From assembly GCF_046480435.1 (NCBI RefSeq), contig NZ_PKGC01000008.1: DNA of 64,000 nucleotides. One strand, given 5' to 3'. Shown here in pieces: positions 10,101 through 17,218 of this stretch. The DNA is from Limnospira platensis (lineage in GTDB: Bacteria; Cyanobacteriota; Cyanobacteriia; Cyanobacteriales; Microcoleaceae). The notes below the pieces were generated by a model that saw nothing but the letters and a program-made list of their open reading frames with translations, was not told where the DNA came from and made no database searches. Both the position numbers and the translations under genes were made by a program. Within the stretch, counting starts at the first letter, position 1. Each line of letters begins with the position of its first letter.

Positions 10101-10212
10101 TTCGAGAAATTTTGAATGGTTGTTGTTGGGGAATTTGCTCGATAATTTTAGTTAATATATCGCTGTAGTCTACGAGTTCTAAGTTGCTGTCAGCTATTCC
10201 TAAAATGTTCAT
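7168..10212 (-). CDS. Large protein of unknown function, partner of the helicase-like gene
   Basis: A 1014-residue protein with no motif I can assign. The N-terminal third is rich in predicted helix (many Gln, Asn, Leu and Lys), including a near-duplicated LQEINKTLQEINNQK stretch. The middle has a beta-rich pattern with a negatively charged loop. The C-terminal third contains alternating hydrophobic strands (LALIVVSSVESDG, HFLYIAKAPF, KNVVVFFNLF) that could form an RNase H-like or Rossmann-like core. No signal peptide or membrane span is seen. It is the first gene of an apparent two-gene operon with the 1221-residue ATPase. The reading is AT-rich, and I saw only one GCGATCGC site (about 8005) in 3 kb, sparser than in neighbours. 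That is compatible with horizontal acquisition but not proof of it. Confidence 0.65.
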   Translation of the reverse strand: MNILGIADSNLELVDYSDILTKIIEQIPQQQPFKISRNKNHLIIDLETITNQLIKQNIANPISSRGISKSATVNFNSNTQNIFNQQIRQIRDLLQDKLQELARDNNHRDINSLTHSFIRTLQEINKTLQEINNQKLSLYYDFPTKPNVRTSELETRLNDVGSNSLLKFHKLTISVRNINQFTQDLKQGLSNYIEEKLDQESSEDVQDTLEILDNLTNDKSSDFYKLQKVVDTESLGKLKKHAKICYLEYLATNLATNNHPDLVYLQDLIRRLKDMVAYIDDHDKQDGDYLVSYGGETINYRDWFSRSEVFDSLPIIPIISESLGETTSPDGSERTFTFGLKLKFNNPTSATGSKPPFDYYIEMINPEQEEFSQESQYYKKVLKIAFIYYFAFATRSNPDQEDYDPQSELTYNVSESFETYFLPIFQGTDEDAKSKFLRGVIKGFKQCNVITKIMKLKSLLHDFIKQSTILAPQNFPVKIGIYKGILESDIEKISNGLFFNQVVERNTKECLQYITIGDSSPDTGIFCQLPGNLKIEDIRYYQTSENQQFTINYYGIDQIKKSLPVFFLPKSDLTRKTTGQIFSNIPGIIFPYDKECLNQGHYDFVQSFIYRFTMSLLINISLRIILEDWKLVFLPIFRLHEGSEDKPFEAEKFMGNLSKVISHLLNNKYRANSQGLRIKNLTDKFAKGNALGSLYSVLPRKFSLDKSADSRSFSLDKLALIVVSSVESDGLFKGDRQDRISTIFGEAIGIKKQSDNQIVVQLLKTFSGNYLSRNLYTEPSILIDLIYDLYHQSGLEYRHFLYIAKAPFTDNLHLTQVEDNDEDEFYFMSPTLIQSLQSGLPDIKIYPIFFNKYYVRKKKTLYQDSYSLKDTANLLNLVEDPSKNVVVFFNLFNGVSVKTKNEDDRFYNGVMSYATLLNIYQGVLDDQHIREGLIHDNFLKQDILQYLTFFHFYRFEKKLVGKNIQIKLDPYDRVIGDESLRKKCLFKHMNGKTDFNSLAFLSEVNSILYPQNQR

Positions 10213-10243
10213 GTTGACTCCTGATGATAAATAGCAGCGATCG

Positions 10244-10295
10244 CCTTAATAATTATGGAGGTGATTAAACCTTAATAATTATGGGGGTGATTAAA
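10244..10295 (-). repeat. Two tandem 26-bp copies upstream of the large-gene pair
   Basis: Two head-to-tail copies of a 26-bp AT-rich element (10244-10269 and 10270-10295) differ at one base. Each begins CCTTAATAATTATGG and ends GTGATTAAA. They lie 32 bp upstream of the ATG of the 1014-residue gene, between it and the yciI stop, where its promoter or a regulator-binding site should be. They could be duplicated operator sites or a simple duplication. Confidence 0.7.
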
Positions 10296-10345
10296 TAGGT
10301 GATGACTCAGGCTTGCCTTCACCTATCCTTATATGTAATAATAGA

Positions 10346-10615
10346 CTAGAATGCTTGAATCCACTCTTTCACGTCGTACTCAGTCCAGATCCCATTTTTC
10401 CAATAGGGGTCAGCTTCCACCAAGCCGCGAACGATCGCCTCTGATTCAGCCTCATAAATCCCCAGAACTTTAGTTAAATCTTTAGTGGGTCCAATAGTAA
10501 TTAAAACCCCCGATTCTTTCTGTTCCTTTAAACCCTGTAAATGTTCTGGTCGGTAGGGTTCCCGTTTCGCCAAAACGTCTTCACAGTAGCTACCAAACAT
10601 GATATATTTTGCCAT
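10346..10615 (-). CDS. YciI family protein
   Basis: An 89-residue protein of the YciI family (ferredoxin-like alpha/beta fold, YCII-related domain). It starts MAKYIMFGSYCEDVLAKREPYRPEHL, with the conserved R-x-x-H region, and ends with the Asp-Pro-Tyr-containing DPYWKNGIWTEYDVKEW motif. The family's biochemical role is poorly known; some members are fused to transferases or act in small-molecule turnover. Length is normal for the family. It lies between pheT and the large-gene pair on the same strand, about 130 bp from the latter, and probably has its own promoter. Confidence 0.85.
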   Translation of the reverse strand: MAKYIMFGSYCEDVLAKREPYRPEHLQGLKEQKESGVLITIGPTKDLTKVLGIYEAESEAIVRGLVEADPYWKNGIWTEYDVKEWIQAF

Positions 10616-10741
10616 AACCTTGTCACTTGAGGAAACTAATCACCACCATAGATATTATCACATTATACCACCTCAATGGTAATGGGTGTCTAGGGTCTTT
10701 TGAGAAAATTCTCAGAAGTGGTTATCGACAAGGGGAGTCTA

Positions 10742-10762
10742 CCTCCCCCAAAGCAGGGGAGG
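10742..10762 (-). terminator. GC-rich hairpin downstream of pheT
   Basis: A perfect 7-bp inverted repeat, CCTCCCC/GGGGAGG with a 7-nt loop, sits about 35 bp beyond the pheT stop in a purine/pyrimidine-biased stretch. No clear U-run follows, so it may end or stabilise the pheT transcript rather than act as a classical intrinsic terminator. Confidence 0.4.
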
Positions 10763-10796
10763 AGGAGGTAGAAAGGGAGGGAGAAAGGGAGGCTGA

Positions 10797-13250
10797 CTAA
10801 CTTCTTAAAGTCACCTGAAACTCCTTAGCCAAAGCATCCCTAATTTTTTGCTGTATGGGTTCTATATCCTCATCAGTGAGGGTGCGATCGCCAACCCGAT
10901 AAACCAAACGAAAAGCCAAACTCCGCTGATTTTCGGGAACATTTTTGCCACGGTATTCGTCGAATAACTCCACCGATTCCAGAATTTTACCACCTGTTTT
11001 AATCATCGTTTTTTGCAAATCAGCCACCGACACCGAATCCTCCACAAAAAAGGCGAGGTCGCGGTCACTAGCGGGGAAAGTAGAATAGGACTGAAAAGGT
11101 CGCTTTAAGTAATCCTTAGCCGTAATAGCCGCCGTGAGTACCGAGAGACGAAACTCGAATAAATAGACAGCTTCAGGAAGTTCTTTTTCCCGTTGAATTT
11201 GGGGGTGTAGTTGACCGAAAATTCCCAGGCGATCGCCATTTAACCATAACGTAGCTGTCCGTCCAGGATGGAGCATTTTAGCATCAGATTCTTGGCGATA
11301 TTCCACAGACAAAGACAACCGCTCCCATACCGATTCTAACACGCCTTTAGCCTCAAACCAACTCATGGCATTATCCTTCCCACTGTTGACCCAACGACCC
11401 TGAGACGGGTCGCCACCAATCACCCCAGCGATCGCATCTTCTTCGTGATAGACCTCTCCATCACGCCGAAAAATCCGGCCAATTTCCAACCCATTTAACG
11501 GACCATTACCATTTTCCAGGTTAAACACAAAAGCATCAATTAACCCAGATAACATCTCAGTTCGTAAAGCCGAATACTCCACAAACAGAGGATTAGCAAT
11601 TACCACCTGATTATCCCCCTGTTGTTTAACTAGGGAATAGTGCATCAACTCCGTCAAACCCGCCGCTCGAAAAGCCGCGCGCAAGTCTCTTTTAGCCGCT
11701 TCTTCTGGTGGTAAATAACCGGGGACACTCTGAGTCGGAAGAGTATCAGAAAAGCGGTCATATCCATATAATCGCGCCACCTCTTCAATCAGGTCAATTT
11801 CCCTTTCCAAGTCCCGTTGACGATAGGGGGGAACTGTCACCGTCCAGACTACCGATTCCCCCTCTTGGCGGCTAGTACCACATCCCAAAGCATTTAAAAT
11901 ACCTTCAACCTCTGGGGGTTGTAAATAGGACTCAACCTCTGTATCTTCTCCCCGTTTGAGAGGTCCTAAAATAGCATTAAGGCGATCGAGACTCAGGAAA
12001 ACCTCCTGAGTCATCCGCATTTGGGTAGCACCGCTCGCCACTTTCTGGACCGTAGCAGTTCCCCCAGCTAGTTCTGAGATTAATAATATAGCACGACGGC
12101 AAGCCAGAGCCAGTTCCGCTTGATTTATGCCGCGTTCATAACGGGTAGACGATTCGGTGCGGATACCCTGAACACGCGCCGATCGCCTAATAGCCACCGG
12201 AGAAAACACCGCCGCCTCTAGGATTAAATTAGTCGTCCCCTCGTGAACTTCCGTGTCCTCGCCTCCCATAACCCCCGCTAAAGCAACCGGTTGATCATTA
12301 GCGGTAATCACCAGATTTTGTTCTTGTAGCTGGCGGGTTTGACCATCAAGGGTTTTAAGAGACTCAGAAGCCTTAGCAAAACGCACCCCGATAGTCAGGT
12401 TTTGAGACCCAGTAAGGTTAGTAAGCCGATCGCGATCGAAAGCGTGGAGAGGCTGCCCCCATTCTAATAAAATGTAGTTGGTGACATCGACCACATTGTT
12501 AATGGGACGAATTCCCGCCGCCTGTAGCCGTCGTTTTAGCCAATCAGGAGAGGGGGCAATTTTGACATTGGCGATCGCACCTCCGATATAGGTAGGACAG
12601 GCTTGCGATTCCATGAGATCAATTTCCAACCCACCTGCTGGGTCTTGGTCGCCAATTAATACCCCCGCCGCGTCAGGAATTTTCAAACTCCCGCCAGTCA
12701 AAGCCGCCACTTCTCTAGCAATTCCCACCATACTCAACCCGTCCGCACGATTAGCAGTAGCTGTGACATCCAGGATCACGTCATCGAGTCCGATTAGGGG
12801 TCGGACATCACTTCCCAGCACAGGCTCGTCTAAATCAAAGCTATGGATACCTGGTGATTCTTTTTCTAAACCCAATTCTGATAGGGAACAAATCATTCCC
12901 ATGGAGGGAACACCCCGCAGCTTAGTTTTTTTGAGCTTCAGGTCAATGGCGGGGAGATAAGTGCCAATAGTCGCTACAGCCACAATCATATCTGCTGCCG
13001 CATTAGGGGCCCCACAAACGATATTTAGGCGATCGCTTTGTCCTATGTCTACCTGACAGACTCGCAGTTTATCCGCGTTAGGGTGGGGTGCAATTTCCGC
13101 AATTTTCCCTAATACCACACCATCAGCCCAAGTGCGGCGATCTTCGATATCTTCTACTTCAAATCCCGCTACCGTCAGGGTTTCCGCTAATTGTTCGGGA
13201 CTGATACTGATGTCTACCAGTTCTCGTAACCAGTTTAATGAGATCCGCAT
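10797..13250 (-). CDS. pheT: Phenylalanine--tRNA ligase beta subunit
   Basis: An 817-residue beta chain of the alpha2-beta2 PheRS, which charges tRNA-Phe with phenylalanine. The start MRISLNWLRELVDI is the family's conserved N-terminus. A tRNA-binding OB-fold domain follows (about residues 40-150, VLGKIAEIAPHPNADKLRVCQVD). Then come the B3/B4 editing domain (about 210-400, with PINNVVDVTNYILLEWGQPLHAFD), the B5 domain, the core catalytic-like domain (ERGINQ, EIDLIEEVARLYGYD region onward) and the C-terminal FDX-ACB anticodon-binding domain (SYSTFPASDRDLAF to the end). Length is normal. The alpha subunit gene is not in this window, so pheS lies elsewhere, as is usual in cyanobacteria. Confidence 0.97.
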   Translation of the reverse strand: MRISLNWLRELVDISISPEQLAETLTVAGFEVEDIEDRRTWADGVVLGKIAEIAPHPNADKLRVCQVDIGQSDRLNIVCGAPNAAADMIVAVATIGTYLPAIDLKLKKTKLRGVPSMGMICSLSELGLEKESPGIHSFDLDEPVLGSDVRPLIGLDDVILDVTATANRADGLSMVGIAREVAALTGGSLKIPDAAGVLIGDQDPAGGLEIDLMESQACPTYIGGAIANVKIAPSPDWLKRRLQAAGIRPINNVVDVTNYILLEWGQPLHAFDRDRLTNLTGSQNLTIGVRFAKASESLKTLDGQTRQLQEQNLVITANDQPVALAGVMGGEDTEVHEGTTNLILEAAVFSPVAIRRSARVQGIRTESSTRYERGINQAELALACRRAILLISELAGGTATVQKVASGATQMRMTQEVFLSLDRLNAILGPLKRGEDTEVESYLQPPEVEGILNALGCGTSRQEGESVVWTVTVPPYRQRDLEREIDLIEEVARLYGYDRFSDTLPTQSVPGYLPPEEAAKRDLRAAFRAAGLTELMHYSLVKQQGDNQVVIANPLFVEYSALRTEMLSGLIDAFVFNLENGNGPLNGLEIGRIFRRDGEVYHEEDAIAGVIGGDPSQGRWVNSGKDNAMSWFEAKGVLESVWERLSLSVEYRQESDAKMLHPGRTATLWLNGDRLGIFGQLHPQIQREKELPEAVYLFEFRLSVLTAAITAKDYLKRPFQSYSTFPASDRDLAFFVEDSVSVADLQKTMIKTGGKILESVELFDEYRGKNVPENQRSLAFRLVYRVGDRTLTDEDIEPIQQKIRDALAKEFQVTLRS

Positions 13251-13649
13251 ATCACTTCAATTTTTTTGTCCGATTCTCCATTCTAAGGAGTCAACTAGCC
13301 TAGTGGCGAAACTTTTTTCTGGGGACCTGTTGGCGGATCATGGTAGCAATTACTAGATTTTTGGGGTGCGATCGCTGATAATAGTGTTTAATTCCCGTGG
13401 TTAGAGGTTCCCTGAGAAAGTTAGGTAATAATTGGGTATAGATAGCAGATAGAGCAGACCCACCATGTTAATTGTCCTAGAATGGTAGTTAGGTCTACAG
13501 AGTTAGGATATTGAATATTATTCCTGAAATCTCTAAGATCAAATCCTTTGACCTGCTGTTAAGAGTTCCCTGTGCCTTGCTATATAGATAGCTACTTACA
13601 CGAATTCGCGGTCTGACGTTAATCTTAAATTGAGTTATCTCCAACCGCC
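13251..13649. other. Divergent intergenic region between pheT and the kinase gene
   Basis: About 400 bp without a supported gene. It must hold the promoters of the two divergent genes, pheT and the SpkB-type kinase. One HIP1 site occurs near 13370. A TATAGATAGC stretch about 60 bp before the kinase ATG is a possible -10 region, with no convincing -35. I see no RNA gene or riboswitch. Confidence 0.5.
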
Positions 13650-15281
13650 ATGAGTTACTGTACTAATCCCAGTTGTCCTAATCCCGAAAACCCTAACGAG
13701 GCTGTCAAGTGTCAGGCTTGTGGTTCCCGGCTACGGTTACGAAATCGCTACCTAGTCGTTAAACCTATTGGTAAGGGAGGTTTTGGAGCTACATTTTTAG
13801 CCCGAGATTTATCCCTTCCCGGTTATCCTGCTTGTGTAGTTAAGCAATTGCGACCTTCTGCCACTTCTAAAAAAGTTCTGGAAATGGCACAACAGCTTTT
13901 TCAGCGGGAGGCGAAAACTCTCGGAAAAATTGGTGATCATCCCCAAATTCCCCGTCTTTTAGATTACTTTGTCGGGAAACAACAGTTTTATTTAGTCCAA
14001 GAATTTGTTGATGGTTTTACCCTAAAACAGGAAGTGCGAGCCAATGGAGCTTATAACGAACAACAAACTCAGGAGTTTCTGCGGGATATTTTACCGCTGC
14101 TGGATTATATCCATTCTCAAGAGGTGATTCACCGGGATATTAAGCCAGCTAATATTATTCGTCGCCGTCAGGATAATCGTTTAGTGCTGATTGACTTTGG
14201 CGCGGTTAAGGATAAGGTAAGTCAGGCGACCATGATGGGAACCGGAGAAACTGCTTTTACTAATTTTGCCATTGGAACTTCGGGATTTGCTCCCATGGAA
14301 CAGATGTCTTTACGACCTGTTTATGCTAGTGATATTTATGCGGTGGGGATGACTTGTATTTATTTACTGACGGGTAAATCTCCTAATGCTTTGGAACATA
14401 ACCCGACCACCGGAGAGGTTTACTGGCGAGAACATACCCATGTCAGTGATGCTTTTGCTTTGGTCTTAGAAAGAATGTTGGCGGTGTCGGTCTATCAGCG
14501 TTATCAGTCCGCCAAAGATGTTTTATATGCTCTTGATCATCAGGATGATGTAGAGGATGATTTATCTGGTAATATGTCCGTTCAGCCTATAGCCACAGAA
14601 TTTACACCAGACCCACCCGAAGAACCAACTATTTATAAGGATGATCAAACCTCGATCATGATGACTGCTCCCCAAAGGGAAGCGAAATTGATTCGGGAAC
14701 GCCGAGAACGCAAAAAACGACGGGAAGTTACCGAAATTTCTGTACATAAACGACCTATGGGAGGGGGATTGAGTGCTACTCAGGGAGCGCCTATAACTAT
14801 GCTCAATAGTGATACCCCATCGACTCAGGGAACTTATATTCCTAGCAATTGGAATGAGAAGAATTTTCGGAGTGCTTTTAGTAAGGGACACCGAGATTTT
14901 GGCGATTGTGAATTGAGTGGCTTAAATTTGTCGGGGGGAAAATGGAGAGGTGCTAATTTTTATCAAGCGCGATTGAGTAATGCTAATTTTCAAAATGCTG
15001 ATTTGAAAGATGCCAATTTTGGCCGCGCACGATTGACTGAGGCTAACTTTAAAAATGCTAATTTGGAAAATGCTTATCTGAGTACCGCTAATCTGGAAAA
15101 GGCGGATTTGAGAGGTGCTAATTTGCAGGGTGCATATCTGACTCGCGCTAATTTGCGAGGTGCTAATTTATGCGGTGCGAATCTTAGAGGTTGTACGGTG
15201 GGGGATGAACAGTTGGCTTTAGCACGCACTAACTGGCGGACTATTTTACCTAATGGAAAACGTAAATTTTGTTGGTGGTAA
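13650..15281 (+). CDS. spkB: SpkB-type Ser/Thr protein kinase with pentapeptide repeats
   Basis: A 543-residue Hanks-type kinase. The N-terminus has a four-cysteine zinc-ribbon-like motif (C4, C9, C21, C24), characteristic of Synechocystis SpkB and linked there to redox control. The kinase domain follows: glycine loop GKGGFGATF (about 41-49), VVKQL lysine, catalytic HRDIKPAN (H161, D163) and DFG (D182). After a charged linker (about 310-410) an F-KGHRDFGDCEL segment leads into about 18 pentapeptide repeats (A[N/D]L/F) and a C-terminal TNWRTILPNGKRKFCWW. All catalytic residues seem intact. The substrate is unknown. It is monocistronic, transcribed away from pheT. The symbol is by resemblance to the Synechocystis gene. 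Confidence 0.88.
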   Translation: MSYCTNPSCPNPENPNEAVKCQACGSRLRLRNRYLVVKPIGKGGFGATFLARDLSLPGYPACVVKQLRPSATSKKVLEMAQQLFQREAKTLGKIGDHPQIPRLLDYFVGKQQFYLVQEFVDGFTLKQEVRANGAYNEQQTQEFLRDILPLLDYIHSQEVIHRDIKPANIIRRRQDNRLVLIDFGAVKDKVSQATMMGTGETAFTNFAIGTSGFAPMEQMSLRPVYASDIYAVGMTCIYLLTGKSPNALEHNPTTGEVYWREHTHVSDAFALVLERMLAVSVYQRYQSAKDVLYALDHQDDVEDDLSGNMSVQPIATEFTPDPPEEPTIYKDDQTSIMMTAPQREAKLIRERRERKKRREVTEISVHKRPMGGGLSATQGAPITMLNSDTPSTQGTYIPSNWNEKNFRSAFSKGHRDFGDCELSGLNLSGGKWRGANFYQARLSNANFQNADLKDANFGRARLTEANFKNANLENAYLSTANLEKADLRGANLQGAYLTRANLRGANLCGANLRGCTVGDEQLALARTNWRTILPNGKRKFCWW

Positions 15282-15290
15282 AAGGGGGAT

Positions 15291-15506
15291 TTATTTGGGT
15301 TGATAGGGGTCTGTGGGTTTGGTTTCTCCAATTAATGCTGGGTCGGAATTGATGCAGCCTGGTTTTTTCACAAATTGACACACCCGCGCCCATAATCTGG
15401 CTCTAGTTCCGGGGGCTCCTACTGAAAATAAAACGCGATCGCCTCCGGGGGCTTTGACAATTTTTACCCCACAAATCGGACAAACCTGGGCTGCTTCGTT
15501 AGTCAT
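15291..15506 (-). CDS. Small cysteine-motif protein, conserved-hypothetical type
   Basis: A 71-residue protein starting MTNEAAQVCPICG. It has one CxxC pair (CPIC) and two later cysteines (VCQF, GCIN), the pattern of a small zinc ribbon, and a basic middle (TRARLWARVCQ). Function is unknown; similar short proteins occur in cyanobacterial genomes, from memory. ATG 15506 is preferred over the TTG at 15515. It lies downstream of the glycosyltransferase gene on the same strand, with a gap of about 90 bp, and converges on the kinase gene with a 9-bp gap. Confidence 0.6.
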   Translation of the reverse strand: MTNEAAQVCPICGVKIVKAPGGDRVLFSVGAPGTRARLWARVCQFVKKPGCINSDPALIGETKPTDPYQPK

Positions 15507-15597
15507 CTTATCCAATCATATCCTTTGGGTCAAGCCAGCATATTATATCACAATCGGAGACATTTGGCAAGTGCCACCCATGGGGGATTTGACCAAA

Positions 15598-16863
15598 TCA
15601 ACCGGGTTGGTTATTCGTCACAATTCCCGGGTATTTTCGATTGATTTGACCCTGTAGCCAGCCTAACCACTGATTGAGATGTTTATAAATATTCACCAGA
15701 CCTCTGAGATGGGAATATTCAGATCGTCCATATAGAAAATCATATAGACTCATTTGATAGTTGTCCTGAATGGCTAAATCTAACCACAGACTATTAAAAG
15801 GTGAGTTATGGTGGTAGTCGGGAATGGATTGTTGATAATAGGGAAAGGCGGTCAGACAGGTATTAAAAAAGTTCTTTCTCCCTCGATATTTTAAATAGCT
15901 TAATCGGGGCTGAAATCTTCCCGGATTGGCTAATACTTGATAAATGGTATCCGCTAGGGATTCCGGGTCAAATTGGGCGCATAAACCCGCTGCTTCTGGA
16001 AAAAGGCGATCGCCTCCCCTTGCATATTGATTAAACTCCTGAAAACAAATCACCGGAATATTACAACTCATTGCCTCACTCAGGCTGCGATTTTTTCCCT
16101 CCAATAATGACCCCAAAATATAAGCCTTTGACCGCGAGTAATATTGAGGCATTTCTTGATAAGGATTTGCATAATTAATAAAGTTAATATAATCCCAGGG
16201 ATTCCCTAATATCGATTTAATTTCTGCCAAAATATTCCGGGTAATATCATCATTATTATCAAAGTTGGCAAAATCTATATTACGGTCTCCAGCAATTAAA
16301 GATAGTTTAATTTGGTGTTGATATTTGTGGCGATAAACTTTTAAAGCCTTAGCAATCATCGGCAAATTTTTTTCGGGAGCAATCCGAGATACACAGAGCA
16401 AATCAATATCTTTTTTTTCTATGGGTTTCGGGGCGATAATATACTCATTAATAAAATCGGAATTGTAGCAAGTTATTAACACTTTATCAACCGCATTATT
16501 TCGGAAAAACCACCGGGCGCGATCGGGGTTATTATACAAACAGGAATAAGCATCAGCAGTTTGTGACCAAGGATAGGAACACCACATAGAGTAAGCCAAC
16601 GAGAAGAAATAACGGGATAAATTCGGCAATACATGATTAAGCAAATCCACAGATTCACTATAATAAAATCCTTTGATAAATCTGCCTTGATAAAAAACTG
16701 GGGGTAACACTACATAAAAGCTGACAGTATTAAATCTTGATGGTTGGCTTTTATCAATTTCATAAGTCCAGCTATCCAAATCAGCATAGATATCCTCAAT
16801 GGGTTTATGCACCCGAGGATCATGGAAATATGGTTGTTGACGACTATAATCTCCCTGTCCCAT
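15598..16863 (-). CDS. Glycosyltransferase, GT4/GT-B type
   Basis: A 421-residue protein with a GT-B glycosyltransferase C-terminal domain. LLCVSRIAPEKNLPMIAKAL is the usual start of the donor-binding half, and EGKNRSLSEAMSCNIPVICF matches the E-x7-E donor-sugar motif of family GT4. The N-terminal half is divergent, with WTYEIDKSQPSRFNTVSFYVVLPP and HVLPNLSRYFFSLAYSMWCSYPW. No membrane span is visible, so it probably acts at the cytoplasmic face, for example in exopolysaccharide or surface-glycan synthesis. Donor and acceptor are unknown. The ATG is preceded by an AT-rich leader. Confidence 0.85.
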   Translation of the reverse strand: MGQGDYSRQQPYFHDPRVHKPIEDIYADLDSWTYEIDKSQPSRFNTVSFYVVLPPVFYQGRFIKGFYYSESVDLLNHVLPNLSRYFFSLAYSMWCSYPWSQTADAYSCLYNNPDRARWFFRNNAVDKVLITCYNSDFINEYIIAPKPIEKKDIDLLCVSRIAPEKNLPMIAKALKVYRHKYQHQIKLSLIAGDRNIDFANFDNNDDITRNILAEIKSILGNPWDYINFINYANPYQEMPQYYSRSKAYILGSLLEGKNRSLSEAMSCNIPVICFQEFNQYARGGDRLFPEAAGLCAQFDPESLADTIYQVLANPGRFQPRLSYLKYRGRKNFFNTCLTAFPYYQQSIPDYHHNSPFNSLWLDLAIQDNYQMSLYDFLYGRSEYSHLRGLVNIYKHLNQWLGWLQGQINRKYPGIVTNNQPG

Positions 16864-17218
16864 AATTTAAGTTATAGCTGATTGAACTGAGGTCAGTATA
16901 CCACCCCAGTACAACGGTCAAGGCGGCTTGCACCCAGTAGACACCAACAAGGGATCAAGGGAACCATAGTTACTAACGGCTTGAGCCCCCTGTCACGATT
17001 CATAGAAAAATCTCCCGCGCCTATCATTAAATTTAAGAATTTCTCTATGAACTTATGACTACTCAATGATTGAGGATGTCAGCTAGGAAACATTAAGAAA
17101 ATACTTAAATTTTAAGTTAGCCATTGTTCATGGTTAAAATAAATGAGCGGGAGTAGTTCCTCTGAAAATTATTTCATAGGTATCTACGACCAAACCAGTT
17201 TGGGGTTCAAGTTTTTTC
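16864..17218. other. Divergent intergenic region before the CBS histidine kinase
   Basis: About 355 bp between two divergent genes, presumably with both promoters. The only structure I see is the palindrome at 17103-17117, listed separately. No RNA gene or ORF is supported. Confidence 0.5.
17103..17117. promoter_or_regulatory. Perfect palindrome ACTTAAA-T-TTTAAGT
   Basis: Two 7-bp perfect inverted arms separated by one base lie about 100 bp upstream of the histidine kinase start in an AT-rich leader. The size suits a dimeric regulator site, but no regulator is identified, and AT-rich palindromes arise by chance. Confidence 0.3.

Noticed and set aside
3425..10212. Assigning the large pair to DISARM, BREX, Dnd or pPIWI-RE
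   Set aside because: No methylase, PglZ, DUF1998, phosphorothioation gene or clear PIWI residues can be seen; naming a system would be a guess.
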